64,000 nt of DNA from assembly GCF_016864555.1 (NCBI RefSeq), contig NZ_CP044012.1:1074597-1138596 (forward strand), read 5' to 3'. Of the stretch, positions 57,204-64,000 are shown piece by piece; the stretch's first letter is position 1; each line of letters starts with the position of its first letter. The notes under the pieces were generated by a model. The model saw nothing but the letters and a program-made list of their open reading frames with translations, was not told where the DNA came from and did no database searches. This DNA comes from Sinorhizobium sp. BG8 (GTDB lineage Bacteria; Pseudomonadota; Alphaproteobacteria; Rhizobiales; Rhizobiaceae). The position numbers were made by a program, and so were the translations under genes.

Positions 57204-58097
57204 TCAGCTCACGCCGAGAATTTCTCGAGCTTCCTTTGGTGTCGCCACTTCGCATCCCAGGTCGCTGATGATGCGTCGCGCACGTTCCACGAGCTGCGCG
57301 TTGGTCGCGAAGACACCCCGCTCGAGATAGATGTTGTCCTCCAGGCCGACACGGCAGTGTCCGCCGAGGATCGTCGAAGCGGCGACGATTTCCATTTGCC
57401 ACCGAGAGATGCCGAAAGCACTCCAGACCGCGTTGGGTGGCAGAAGATCTTTCATGTAGAGCAGTGTTTTCAAGTCCGCGGGTGCGGACCACTTCACGCC
57501 GAGGCAAATCTGGAAAAGGGGAGGCTCATCGATATGCCCCTGCTCGACAAGACGCCGCGCAAGCAGGATATCGCCAGGGTTGAACACCTCTATTTCCGGC
57601 TTCACGCCCGCTTCCCGGATCATCTCCGCCATATCCCGAAGCTTGCCGGGCGTGTTCATGAAAACGCAATCCGGCGCGCCCGCGATACCGCCTTCCAGGT
57701 TCATCGTCGTGGCGTCGAGCGTGCAAATCTGCGGTCTGAGTTCCATCACGTGGCCGACGCGTTCGGCGGCGGTGCCGACATCGGTTGTCGGATGCGCACG
57801 CCCCTCATCGGCGGGATCGGGGACGAGCGTCGCTCCCATTCCTGTCGTAAGATTGATGAGAACGTCCGGGTTATGTTTGCGGACCTCCTCCACGATGGCG
57901 CGAAAAACGGCTGGCGAACGATCGCCAATTCCTGTTTCCGGGTCGCGTCCGTGGATATGGACCACCGAGGCACCCGCCGCCGCAGCCTCGATGCACGCGG
58001 CCGCGATCTGCTCTGCGGTTACCGGATAGTTCGGGTATTTTGGATGGATCGGCCCGTCACCCGTGACGGCACAGGTCAATACGACTTTACGTTTCAT
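57204..58097 (-). CDS. beta-keto acid cleavage enzyme (BKACE, DUF849 family)
   Basis: A 297-residue TIM-barrel zinc enzyme. N-terminus KRKVVLTCAVTGDGPIHPKYP; zinc ligands His47 and His49 in VVHIHGRDPETG; LINLTTGMGAT; LEGGIAGAPDCVFMNTPGK; VGLEDNIYLERGVFATNAQLV near the end. Family members condense a beta-keto acid with acetyl-CoA to give acetoacetate and a new CoA ester. The particular acid is not readable from sequence. The ATG at 58097 has AAGGGAGG upstream. Confidence 0.9.
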   Translation of the reverse strand: MKRKVVLTCAVTGDGPIHPKYPNYPVTAEQIAAACIEAAAAGASVVHIHGRDPETGIGDRSPAVFRAIVEEVRKHNPDVLINLTTGMGATLVPDPADEGRAHPTTDVGTAAERVGHVMELRPQICTLDATTMNLEGGIAGAPDCVFMNTPGKLRDMAEMIREAGVKPEIEVFNPGDILLARRLVEQGHIDEPPLFQICLGVKWSAPADLKTLLYMKDLLPPNAVWSAFGISRWQMEIVAASTILGGHCRVGLEDNIYLERGVFATNAQLVERARRIISDLGCEVATPKEAREILGVS

Positions 58098-58133
58098 ATG
58101 CCCTCCCTTGGGCCACATTCGGCCAGTATCATT

Positions 58134-59117
58134 TCAACCGACGACGGCTGGCTCATTGTTTTCGGTTTCCACTTGCTTGATCGCGCCGAGCAGCGCGATC
58201 AGCTTGGTGTCGCGCTCTCTTCTGAGCGCGTTGTAGTCGCGCCCGCCGATTTCCTCCTCGAGGCCATCGATGAGCTTGCTGACGGTGTCGTGATCCAGGT
58301 TCGGCTTTCCAAGGTCGTCCCACCAAAGCGCATAGCTGTCTCGGAACTGCTCGCAGTAGGCCCTGATCCCTTCTTGGCCTCCGCCAAGGTTCAGCAACAT
58401 GTGCGGTCCCATCACCGCCCACCGCATGCCCGGCCCGGCGGAAATCGCGATATCCACGTCGCGCACGCTGGCAACGTCCTCAGCCACCAAGTGGATTGCT
58501 TCGCGCCAGAGTGCCGCCTGGAGGCGGTTGGCGACATGGCCCATCACCTCCCTTTTCAAGGTGATCGTCTTCTTCCCGCAGCTTTCGTAGAGGCCGCGCG
58601 CCACGCCTAGCGCCTCCGGCATCGTGGCTTCATTGCCGTAAAGTTCCACAAGAGGAATGATGTGAGGAGGATTGAAGGGATGGGCGATGATGAGGTTTCG
58701 CGGGTTCTGCCAGCCGTCTTGCAAATCGGACAGCTTGAGGCCGGAGGAACTCGTTGCCACCACAGCGGTCGGACGGAGAGCCGGTTCGATCTCCTTGTAG
58801 AGTACCCTCTTCAGCTCGAGACGTTCGGGGATGCACTCCTGCACGAAATCGACGTCGGTAACCGCATCGGCGGGCGAGCCAAACACCCTGTACTCGGGCA
58901 TGACCGGAGTATGAGGAAGGCCCATCTCAGCCAGGGTGTCCCGAACGGCGTTCCAGAATTCGGCAAATTTCGCACCCGCATCCACGTGGCTGTCATAGAG
59001 ATGAATGGGACGACCCGTTGCTGCAAACAGTGCAGCCCAACTGCAACCGATCAAGCCTGCGCCCAAGATGGCGACGGCCCCTACAGCTTCTCCCGACTTC
59101 TCTTCGTTGCCGCGCAA
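58134..59117 (-). CDS. 3-hydroxyacyl-CoA dehydrogenase family beta-hydroxyacid dehydrogenase (lambda-crystallin/L-gulonate or carnitine dehydrogenase type)
   Basis: A 327-residue NAD-dependent dehydrogenase: AILGAGLIGCSWAALFA (GxGxxG at 19-24), FVQECIPERLELK, TSSSGLKLSDL, catalytic His146 in IIAHPFNPPHIIPLVEL, then the helical domain ending NALRRERDTKLIALLGAIK. The C-terminus resembles lambda-crystallin/gulonate 3-dehydrogenase more than classic carnitine dehydrogenase, to my eye. It would oxidise a beta-hydroxy acid to the beta-keto acid used by BKACE. The start is TTG with AGGAGGA ten bases upstream. Confidence 0.82.
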   Translation of the reverse strand: MRGNEEKSGEAVGAVAILGAGLIGCSWAALFAATGRPIHLYDSHVDAGAKFAEFWNAVRDTLAEMGLPHTPVMPEYRVFGSPADAVTDVDFVQECIPERLELKRVLYKEIEPALRPTAVVATSSSGLKLSDLQDGWQNPRNLIIAHPFNPPHIIPLVELYGNEATMPEALGVARGLYESCGKKTITLKREVMGHVANRLQAALWREAIHLVAEDVASVRDVDIAISAGPGMRWAVMGPHMLLNLGGGQEGIRAYCEQFRDSYALWWDDLGKPNLDHDTVSKLIDGLEEEIGGRDYNALRRERDTKLIALLGAIKQVETENNEPAVVG

Positions 59118-59140
59118 GGAATATTCCTCCTGAAATTCGC

Positions 59141-59153
59141 TGATATCTGATCA
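59141..59153 (+). promoter_or_regulatory. candidate GntR-family operator, copy 1 (TGATATCTGATCA)
   Basis: Lies 24 bases upstream of the dehydrogenase TTG start. Its right half overlaps the perfect 11-base palindrome TGATCAGATCA at 59148-59158. Confidence 0.6.
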
Positions 59154-59164
59154 GATCACGAATC

Positions 59165-59177
59165 TGATATCTGATCA
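59165..59177 (+). promoter_or_regulatory. candidate GntR-family operator, copy 2 (TGATATCTGATCA)
   Basis: Direct repeat of copy 1, 24 bases further from the dehydrogenase gene. Tandem arrangement at the divergent end suggests cooperative binding. Confidence 0.6.
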
Positions 59178-59564
59178 AGCCTTGACTTATTCATCGAAGA
59201 AAATAGTTTATGAGGGAGATGAGGGCCGTGCAGACGTCGCCTGAAAGTTGTGTGCATTCGCGTCAGCGAGGATGCGCCGGAGCGATCGACTGGATGGAGT
59301 AATCTGTTCTAAATTGCGCGATTGGCCGTGCAAGTCTTGATTTCAAGGAGAAAAGCGGGAGGCAGCCGAATTCGCACCTATTGGCTGGCTCGACTGAAAG
59401 CTCACTCGCATTTCGGTGCTCGCATATGCCTCGTCCAACCGTTAGAAGAAGACGATCGACACTCTGAGTCCGCGCTCTATATGCATGAAGCGGCTAAACC
59501 CGCGGCAGAATTCACCCCGTCCAATTGCACTGCCCTGAAAAAGCAATCGACAGGAACAAATCAT
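59178..59564. other. long leader upstream of the GntR gene
   Basis: 387 bases. From 59322 the frame is open into the GntR gene, but its 81 codons have no family resemblance and no ribosome binding site at the beginning, so I treat them as untranslated. I see no riboswitch or small gene. Confidence 0.45.
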
Positions 59565-60296
59565 ATGACGACTAAAACAGGACAGATGCCTAGCTTCGCG
59601 GGACGTCGCCCGATACTGGACAACGAATTTATATACAACGAACTCAAGCAATTGCTGATGATCGGGGAATTCCTGCCGGGACAGAAGATCACGTTGCCAA
59701 TGTTGGCTGACGCGTTCGGAACGAGCCAAATGCCGATCCGGGAAGCAACCAACAGATTGATAGCGGCGCGGGCTATTGAAGCGCCGCCCCGCAGATCGCT
59801 CTGTATTCCCGAAGCCACCACTGAAAGGATGGATTCGCTTTTGCCCCTTCGATTGCTTCTGGAAGGGGAAGCGACTCGGCTCGCAGTCATCGCAAAGGGA
59901 GCGGAGTTGGCGCAGGAGCTCGCGGCGATCACCGAGGAGATGGACTCCAAGGTTCCGTCTGAAGACATCAAGGCGTATCTCAGGCTCAACCAGAAATTCC
60001 ATTTCCATGTCTATCAGACCTGCGGCAATCCGGAGTTGGTCGACATGATAGAATTGCTCTGGATGCGATACGGGCCGATGCTCAACATCGTCAGGAGTGG
60101 CGTCCTTTCAAAGTCGGGCCACAAACGGCATCTCGAAATCATCAAGGGGTTCCAGGATCAAGACCCGGAAGCGGCTGCCACCGCGATGCGCGCCGACATA
60201 CAGGACGCGGCAGTTCCAATCCGCGAAGTAATCGAAAGCAAGCTCCGGGAACAGGAGACTGTTGCCGAGGGCCGGAAGGCTGTCCGAGCGCGATAG
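59565..60296 (+). CDS. GntR family transcriptional regulator (FadR/FCD subgroup)
   Basis: A 243-residue regulator. The winged helix spans residues about 20-85 (LMIGEFLPGQKITLPMLADAFGTSQMPIREATNRLIAARAIE). The C-terminal FCD domain follows with LPLRLLLEGEATRLA, NQKFHFHVYQTCGNPELVDMIELLW and HLEIIKGFQDQDPEAAATAMRADI, the His-rich metal/ligand site of FCD proteins. The ATG at 59565 with AGGAA upstream is preferred over the long upstream extension. Likely controls both the dehydrogenase-BKACE-thioesterase and the binding-protein-hyuBA-importer transcripts. Confidence 0.87.
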   Translation: MTTKTGQMPSFAGRRPILDNEFIYNELKQLLMIGEFLPGQKITLPMLADAFGTSQMPIREATNRLIAARAIEAPPRRSLCIPEATTERMDSLLPLRLLLEGEATRLAVIAKGAELAQELAAITEEMDSKVPSEDIKAYLRLNQKFHFHVYQTCGNPELVDMIELLWMRYGPMLNIVRSGVLSKSGHKRHLEIIKGFQDQDPEAAATAMRADIQDAAVPIREVIESKLREQETVAEGRKAVRAR

Positions 60297-60772
60297 ACCG
60301 TCGGCGATGCCGTCGAAGATACCGCAGACATGGTTCACAGCATTGCGGTCGATGTCTTGACACGACAAGCTGCGCTGCCCGCACGAATCCTGAACCAAGT
60401 TTCGGAAGGTACCTGCGGACTTTGGCGATCTCCAGGAGCGTCACCATCAAATCGTACCTCCTGCGAGTGCGCCCTGATCGAACACGCCATCGGCTTACCC
60501 GACATGCTTGCGCAAATATGCTCTTGATGGAAATCGAACCGACCACAACGCAGTTGGGCTCTGTTTCAGTGAGCCCCAACTGTCACACGGTGCGAGATAC
60601 GAGATCCCACGCCGCCTGGTAGCGCCTTCTTCGGCGACCGGATCGTCAATGTTCCAAAACCTCACAGCCATGTGGAAATAATGCAAATTTATCCTTTCCT
60701 GCGCTCCGCCTATTGCAGCGGATGAGGCCGACTTACTCGACCACATCGGACACAGGACGGAAAGGATAACGA
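60297..60772. other. intergenic region with one imperfect hairpin, no gene recognised
   Basis: 476 bases between the GntR stop and phnA. Short frames on both strands have no resemblance I recognise. An imperfect inverted repeat lies at 60551-60582. I looked for a Pho box upstream of phnA and found only a single half-like CTGTCAC, not a convincing 18-base site. Confidence 0.5.
60551..60582. repeat. imperfect inverted repeat (hairpin)
   Basis: CAGTTGGGCTC (60551-60561) pairs with GAGCCCCAACTG (60571-60582) except for one extra C on the right arm. It would be perfect if the GGG run were GGGG, matching the under-calling pattern seen in broken genes. No T-tract; could be a terminator stem for the GntR gene or a remnant end. 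Confidence 0.4.
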
Positions 60773-62026
60773 ATGCCGGCAACAGCCCACACCACATCGA
60801 TCGAAGCCAATGGGAGAACCTATCGCTGGCCACTCCGGCCAACGGTGTTGGTCTGCTTCGATGGCTGCGATCCAGCCTACATCGCGGCATCCGGATCCGC
60901 TGGCCACATCCCGACGATCAGCCGCTTCCTCAAGGAGGGGTTCTATGCGATCGCCGATGCTGCAATGCCGACCTTCACGAATCCGAACAACGTGTCGATC
61001 GTCTGCGGCGCGCCGCCGGCGGTGCATGGTGTTGCCGGCAACTACTATCTCGACCGCGAGACGAAGCAGGAAGTGATGATGCTCGACGCGCGGCTGATGC
61101 GGGCGCCGACCATTCTGTCGCAATTCTCCAAGGCCGGCGCCAGGATCGCTGTCGTCACCGCCAAAGACAAGCTGCGCAAGGCGCTCGCCCACGAGATGCA
61201 TGGCATCGCAGTGTCCGCCCAGTATGCCGACAAGTGCACGATGGACGAGAACGGAATCGACGACCTCACCGGCCTCGTCGGCCGCGGGACGCCGGACCAG
61301 TACTCGCCGGATCTCTCGCTTTTCGTTCTCGATGCCGGCATCCGCCTGCTCGAAACCCGCCCGCTTGATCTTCTCTATCTTTCACTCTCAGACCTCGTGC
61401 AGCACAAGCATGCACCGGATGCGCCGGAAGCCCACGACTTCATGAAGGCCGTCGACGATCGCCTAGCTCGCCTGATCGAACTCGGCGCCACGATCGGCAT
61501 CGTGGCCGACCACGGTATGAATGACCTTTCCCATGAGGACGGAACACCCAATGTCGTCTATCTCGGCGACGTACTGGACAAGGCCTATGGCTTCGATACC
61601 ACCCGCGTGATCTGCCCGATCACCGATCCCTTCGTGAAGCATCACGGTGCGCTCGGCGGCTTCGTGCGCGTCCACCTGATCGCGGAAGGCATGGATCGTG
61701 CCGCCGTGCTGAAGACCATTGTCGCCCAGCCGGGTATCGAGCTTGCGTTGACGGGCGAGGATGCGGCGGAACGCTTCCAGTTCCCGCTGGATCGCGAAGC
61801 CGACATCGTCGTCGTCGGCTCGAAGGGTGTGGCGGTCGGCGCCCGGACGGTTGACCACGACCTGTCGCAGCTTGCCGGTGAACGGCTGCGCTCGCATGGA
61901 AGCCTCGCCGAACAGCAGGTGCCGTTCATCATCTCGCACCCGCTCAACGAGGACTACGCCAACCGGCCGACGACCGGCCTTCGGAATTTCGATGTCTTCG
62001 ACTATGCGGTGAACGGCGTCATTTAA
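60773..62026 (+). CDS. phnA: phosphonoacetate hydrolase
   Basis: A 417-residue alkaline-phosphatase-superfamily enzyme that cleaves phosphonoacetate to acetate and phosphate in 2-aminoethylphosphonate degradation. Metal and catalytic residues appear in order: Asp30 in VCFDGCDP, nucleophile Thr69 in PTFTNPNN, Asp207 and His211 in LSDLVQHKHAP, Asp246-His247 in VADHGMND, and His375 in RSHGS. Full length for the family. AAGGA precedes the ATG. The neighbouring LysR and PhnD genes fit a phosphonate locus; phnW and phnY are not in the window. Confidence 0.92.
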   Translation: MPATAHTTSIEANGRTYRWPLRPTVLVCFDGCDPAYIAASGSAGHIPTISRFLKEGFYAIADAAMPTFTNPNNVSIVCGAPPAVHGVAGNYYLDRETKQEVMMLDARLMRAPTILSQFSKAGARIAVVTAKDKLRKALAHEMHGIAVSAQYADKCTMDENGIDDLTGLVGRGTPDQYSPDLSLFVLDAGIRLLETRPLDLLYLSLSDLVQHKHAPDAPEAHDFMKAVDDRLARLIELGATIGIVADHGMNDLSHEDGTPNVVYLGDVLDKAYGFDTTRVICPITDPFVKHHGALGGFVRVHLIAEGMDRAAVLKTIVAQPGIELALTGEDAAERFQFPLDREADIVVVGSKGVAVGARTVDHDLSQLAGERLRSHGSLAEQQVPFIISHPLNEDYANRPTTGLRNFDVFDYAVNGVI

Positions 62027-63002
62027 CAGGCTTTATCGCCGTTTCAGGCCAACGGACCCGCCTGCGCTTCACTATGCAGGCGGGCTTCCTTCTGTCCGCC
62101 CGACTGGCGTCGTTCCGGTACGCAGGAGACGATCCAATCGACGAAGCCCGCCGCCGCCTCTCTTTCCCGGGACGCCGGATTGGCGAAGACCTGATAGGAC
62201 GGCCCCTCGACCCGCAATTCCGGGAACGGTTCGACGACCTCGCCGCGAAGCAGGTGTCCTCAATCAGGAAGGTGGGCACGACCAGCGCTCCACGACCGGC
62301 GAACATCGCGTCCAGCGCGATATAGAAATGCGGAAGCTTCAGCGCCTGACCGGCCATGCTGCCTGCCAACCCGGCGGTCTTCAGCCAGGTCTTCAGTTCA
62401 CCCGGTCGGGTGACCGCTTCGAGCAACCCGATCTCCTTCAGGCTTTCCTTGGTGATGACCTTGCCGTGGCCGGCGATCCGTGCGGGCAACACCAGCGACA
62501 GCGTCTCGGTAAAGAGATGCCGGGGCGAAAACTGCGATGGGATGATGCCGCCGGCGGATCGCCCGTCGAATGGCATATCCAGCCAATTGTCCGGCGTATG
62601 CGTCGGACGCACCATCGTATCCACCGGACGCTCCGGCGTGTGGAATTCCTGCAATTTCGGGATCAGCCATCGCATCGCGAATGTCGCGGGCGCGATCACC
62701 TGCAGCTTAGAGCGCTCGATCCGTGACGGACGCAGTTGCTCCAGTGCATCGTGGATCTCGTCGAAGGCATTGCCGAGCACCGCCGCCAGACGGTCGATGT
62801 CGGCCGTCGGGATCATCCCTTTACGCTTCTCTATAAAGAGCGGAACGCCCATCCACGCTTCCAACTGCGAAAGCTGCTTACTTACAGCGCTATGGGTGAT
62901 CGACAATTCGTCCGCCGCGGCAGTAACGCTTCCGGTCCGCACCACGGTCTCAAGAAACAACAGAGATTTGAGCGGCGGGAGGCGACGTTTTCGTTGTTCC
63001 AT
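62019..63002 (-). CDS. LysR family regulator (GcvA-like) of the phosphonate locus, 3' end probably frameshifted
   Basis: Begins with LPPLKSLLFLETVVRTGSVTAAADELSITHSAVSKQLSQLEAWMG, a GcvA-type winged helix, and an effector domain up to GRGALVVPTFLIED. Thereafter the frame reads arginine-rich sequence unlike LysR. Adding one base near 62253-62258 gives LLRGEVVEPFPELRVEGPSYQVFANPASRE, the expected C-terminus, ending at 62044 with 319 residues. Divergent from phnD and convergent with phnA, so it probably activates phosphonate uptake and hydrolysis. Confidence 0.82.
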   Translation of the reverse strand: MEQRKRRLPPLKSLLFLETVVRTGSVTAAADELSITHSAVSKQLSQLEAWMGVPLFIEKRKGMIPTADIDRLAAVLGNAFDEIHDALEQLRPSRIERSKLQVIAPATFAMRWLIPKLQEFHTPERPVDTMVRPTHTPDNWLDMPFDGRSAGGIIPSQFSPRHLFTETLSLVLPARIAGHGKVITKESLKEIGLLEAVTRPGELKTWLKTAGLAGSMAGQALKLPHFYIALDAMFAGRGALVVPTFLIEDTCFAARSSNRSRNCGSRGRPIRSSPIRRPGKERRRRASSIGSSPAYRNDASRADRRKPACIVKRRRVRWPETAIKPVK

Positions 63003-63153
63003 TTTCTCACATTGCCTTAGCGATAATGTCACTGTACTAACAATATATGGTATAGTTAAATGCAATTGCGTCTAGATATTGAGTTTCCGACAGAACCGAA
63101 CTCTTATAGAGCAATTCCGTGACGCTATTATTACAACCGATGAGGAAACTCTT

Positions 63154-63971
63154 ATGCGTCGCTTGATACCTGCTCTGCTCGCAGTGACCGTCACAGCCTC
63201 CACCGCATTCGCCGCCGACAAGGTTCGCTTCGCCGTCACGGAAATCGAGGGCCTTGAACAACTCCAGACCGAGTTCGGCCCCTTCCGCGACAAGCTCCAG
63301 CAGTTGACTGGCCTGGAGATCGAATTCCAGCCCGTCAGTTCCCGCACCTCGGCCGTAGAGGCGATGAATTCGGGGCTACTCGAACTGGCGCTCACCGGCC
63401 CGTCCGAATATGTCGTGATGCATGAGATGACGAAGGCTGACGTGATCGTCGGATGGCAGCGTCCGGACTATTTCGCACAGGTCGTCACCATCGCCGGCCG
63501 CGGCATCAATTCGCCGAAGGACCTCACCGGCAAGAAGATTGCCTTCGGTTCCGCCGGCTCCACGTCAACCCATCTCGGCCCGGCGCAGGTGCTGACCGAC
63601 CAGGGCTCAGCTACGGCAAGGACTACCAGTCGCTGCACATCGACCGCAACGTTGCGATCCAGGCTTTGATCAACGGCGACCTCGATGCCGTCGGCATGAG
63701 TTTCGACCACCTCAACAGCGCCCGAAAGGCATTCCCGAATGTACCGTTCCTCGTCGTCGCTCGCGGCCGAGACCTGCCGGACGACGCGCTGATGGCAAGC
63801 CCGCTGGCCGATCAAGCCACGATCGAGAAGATCCGCAAGGCCTTCACCGATCACGGGCAGGACCTACTAGGCTCAGTCCTCGACGGCACCGACGACAACC
63901 AGAATACGCGCAGGGCGTTTCCGCAGTTCCATCCAGGACAGCGACTAAGCGACTATGTGCGCGCGATGTAA
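63154..63971 (+). pseudogene. phnD: phosphonate ABC transporter substrate-binding protein, frameshifted
   Basis: Signal peptide MRRLIPALLAVTVTASTAFA, then DKVRFAVTEIEGLEQLQTEF, VSSRTSAVEAMNSGLLELALTGPSEYVVM and KIAFGSAGSTSTHLGPAQVL, all PhnD-family features. One base is missing near 63603-63606 (CAGGGCTCAG); with it the reading continues DQGLSYGKDYQSLHIDRNV and on to 63971. After the TAA at 63969-63971 the same frame continues HTIGIETFG to the window edge. Together with an odd last 25 residues, this suggests further errors at the 3' end. Binds phosphonates in the periplasm; phnC/phnE would lie downstream. Confidence 0.75.
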
Positions 63972-64000
63972 CACACGATCGGTATCGAAACCTTTGGGAA

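Noticed and set aside
58134..59117. Firm call as L-carnitine dehydrogenase (cdhA)
   Set aside because: Gene order matches cdh clusters, but the C-terminal region reads more like lambda-crystallin/gulonate dehydrogenase, and HyuAB has no role in carnitine breakdown.
59322..59564. N-terminal extension of the GntR protein
   Set aside because: Open frame without ribosome binding site at its start or family resemblance; the ATG at 59565 fits the domain boundary.
60142..60579. Possible small gene or transposase remnant on the minus strand
   Set aside because: No motif recognised, overlaps the GntR 3' end, and no inverted repeat pair or target duplication supports an insertion sequence.
63003..63153. 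LysR or Pho box upstream of phnD
   Set aside because: AT-rich with several weak partial symmetries (ACTA...TAGT around 63036-63056) but none convincing; no two-repeat CTGTCAT element.

Overview
The window looks like a replicon segment from an alphaproteobacterium of the Rhizobiaceae (Rhizobium, Ensifer, Shinella or Agrobacterium type). The evidence is GC-rich coding sequence with strong GGAG-type ribosome binding sites and an unusually dense run of ABC uptake systems, each paired with catabolic enzymes and a local regulator. There is also a betaine demethylation island and a phosphonoacetate locus. I recognise no rRNA, tRNA, insertion sequence, phage gene, CRISPR array or replication origin.

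Layout. (A) 1-2792: the end of a patatin-like lipase, a SAM methyltransferase and a divergent AraC regulator. (B) 2871-9936: a carbohydrate ABC importer (solute-binding protein, two permeases, MalK/UgpC-type ATPase) with a cytoplasmic glycosidase-like protein, divergent from a ROK repressor. (C) 10217-20050: a MarR regulator divergent from a cytoplasmic AmiC-like sensor, then a Liv/Urt-type amide or amino-acid importer, a small ABM-fold monooxygenase, an aldehyde dehydrogenase and an M20 amidohydrolase. (D) 20086-29306: a LacI repressor divergent from a Gfo/Idh-aldo/keto reductase fusion, a PotDBCA-like importer, a sugar isomerase and a second Gfo/Idh oxidoreductase. (E) 29350-47438: a quaternary-amine (probably proline-betaine/glycine-betaine) island with ETF, ETF-quinone oxidoreductase, two trimethylamine-dehydrogenase-type flavoproteins, two DMSP-lyase-like cupins, TetR, a ProC-like reductase, an OpuA/ProU-type betaine importer, an Ldh2-family reductase, a GcvA-like LysR, and a Rieske N-demethylase with its reductase. 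(F) 47736-60296: a GntR-controlled cluster joining HyuA/HyuB, a Liv-type importer with a fused LivH-LivM permease, a beta-hydroxyacid dehydrogenase, a beta-keto acid cleavage enzyme (BKACE) and a hotdog thioesterase. (G) 60773-64000: phosphonoacetate hydrolase PhnA, a LysR regulator and the PhnD phosphonate-binding protein.

How the genes work together. Each module reads as one uptake-and-degradation unit. In E the importer would bring in a betaine, the Rieske pair would remove the first N-methyl group, the flavoproteins the next, and their electrons would reach ubiquinone through ETF and ETF-QO. Module F is the most novel-looking: its HyuAB pair sits in one predicted regulon with enzymes that make and cleave beta-keto acids, a combination I cannot match to a described pathway.

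Several genes (sugar isomerase, PotD-like protein, Rieske oxygenase, LivF, LysR at 62-63 kb, PhnD) each need exactly one inserted base to restore the frame. In four the slip lies in a run of four G or C. Sequencing under-calls are therefore a likelier cause than six independent pseudogenes.
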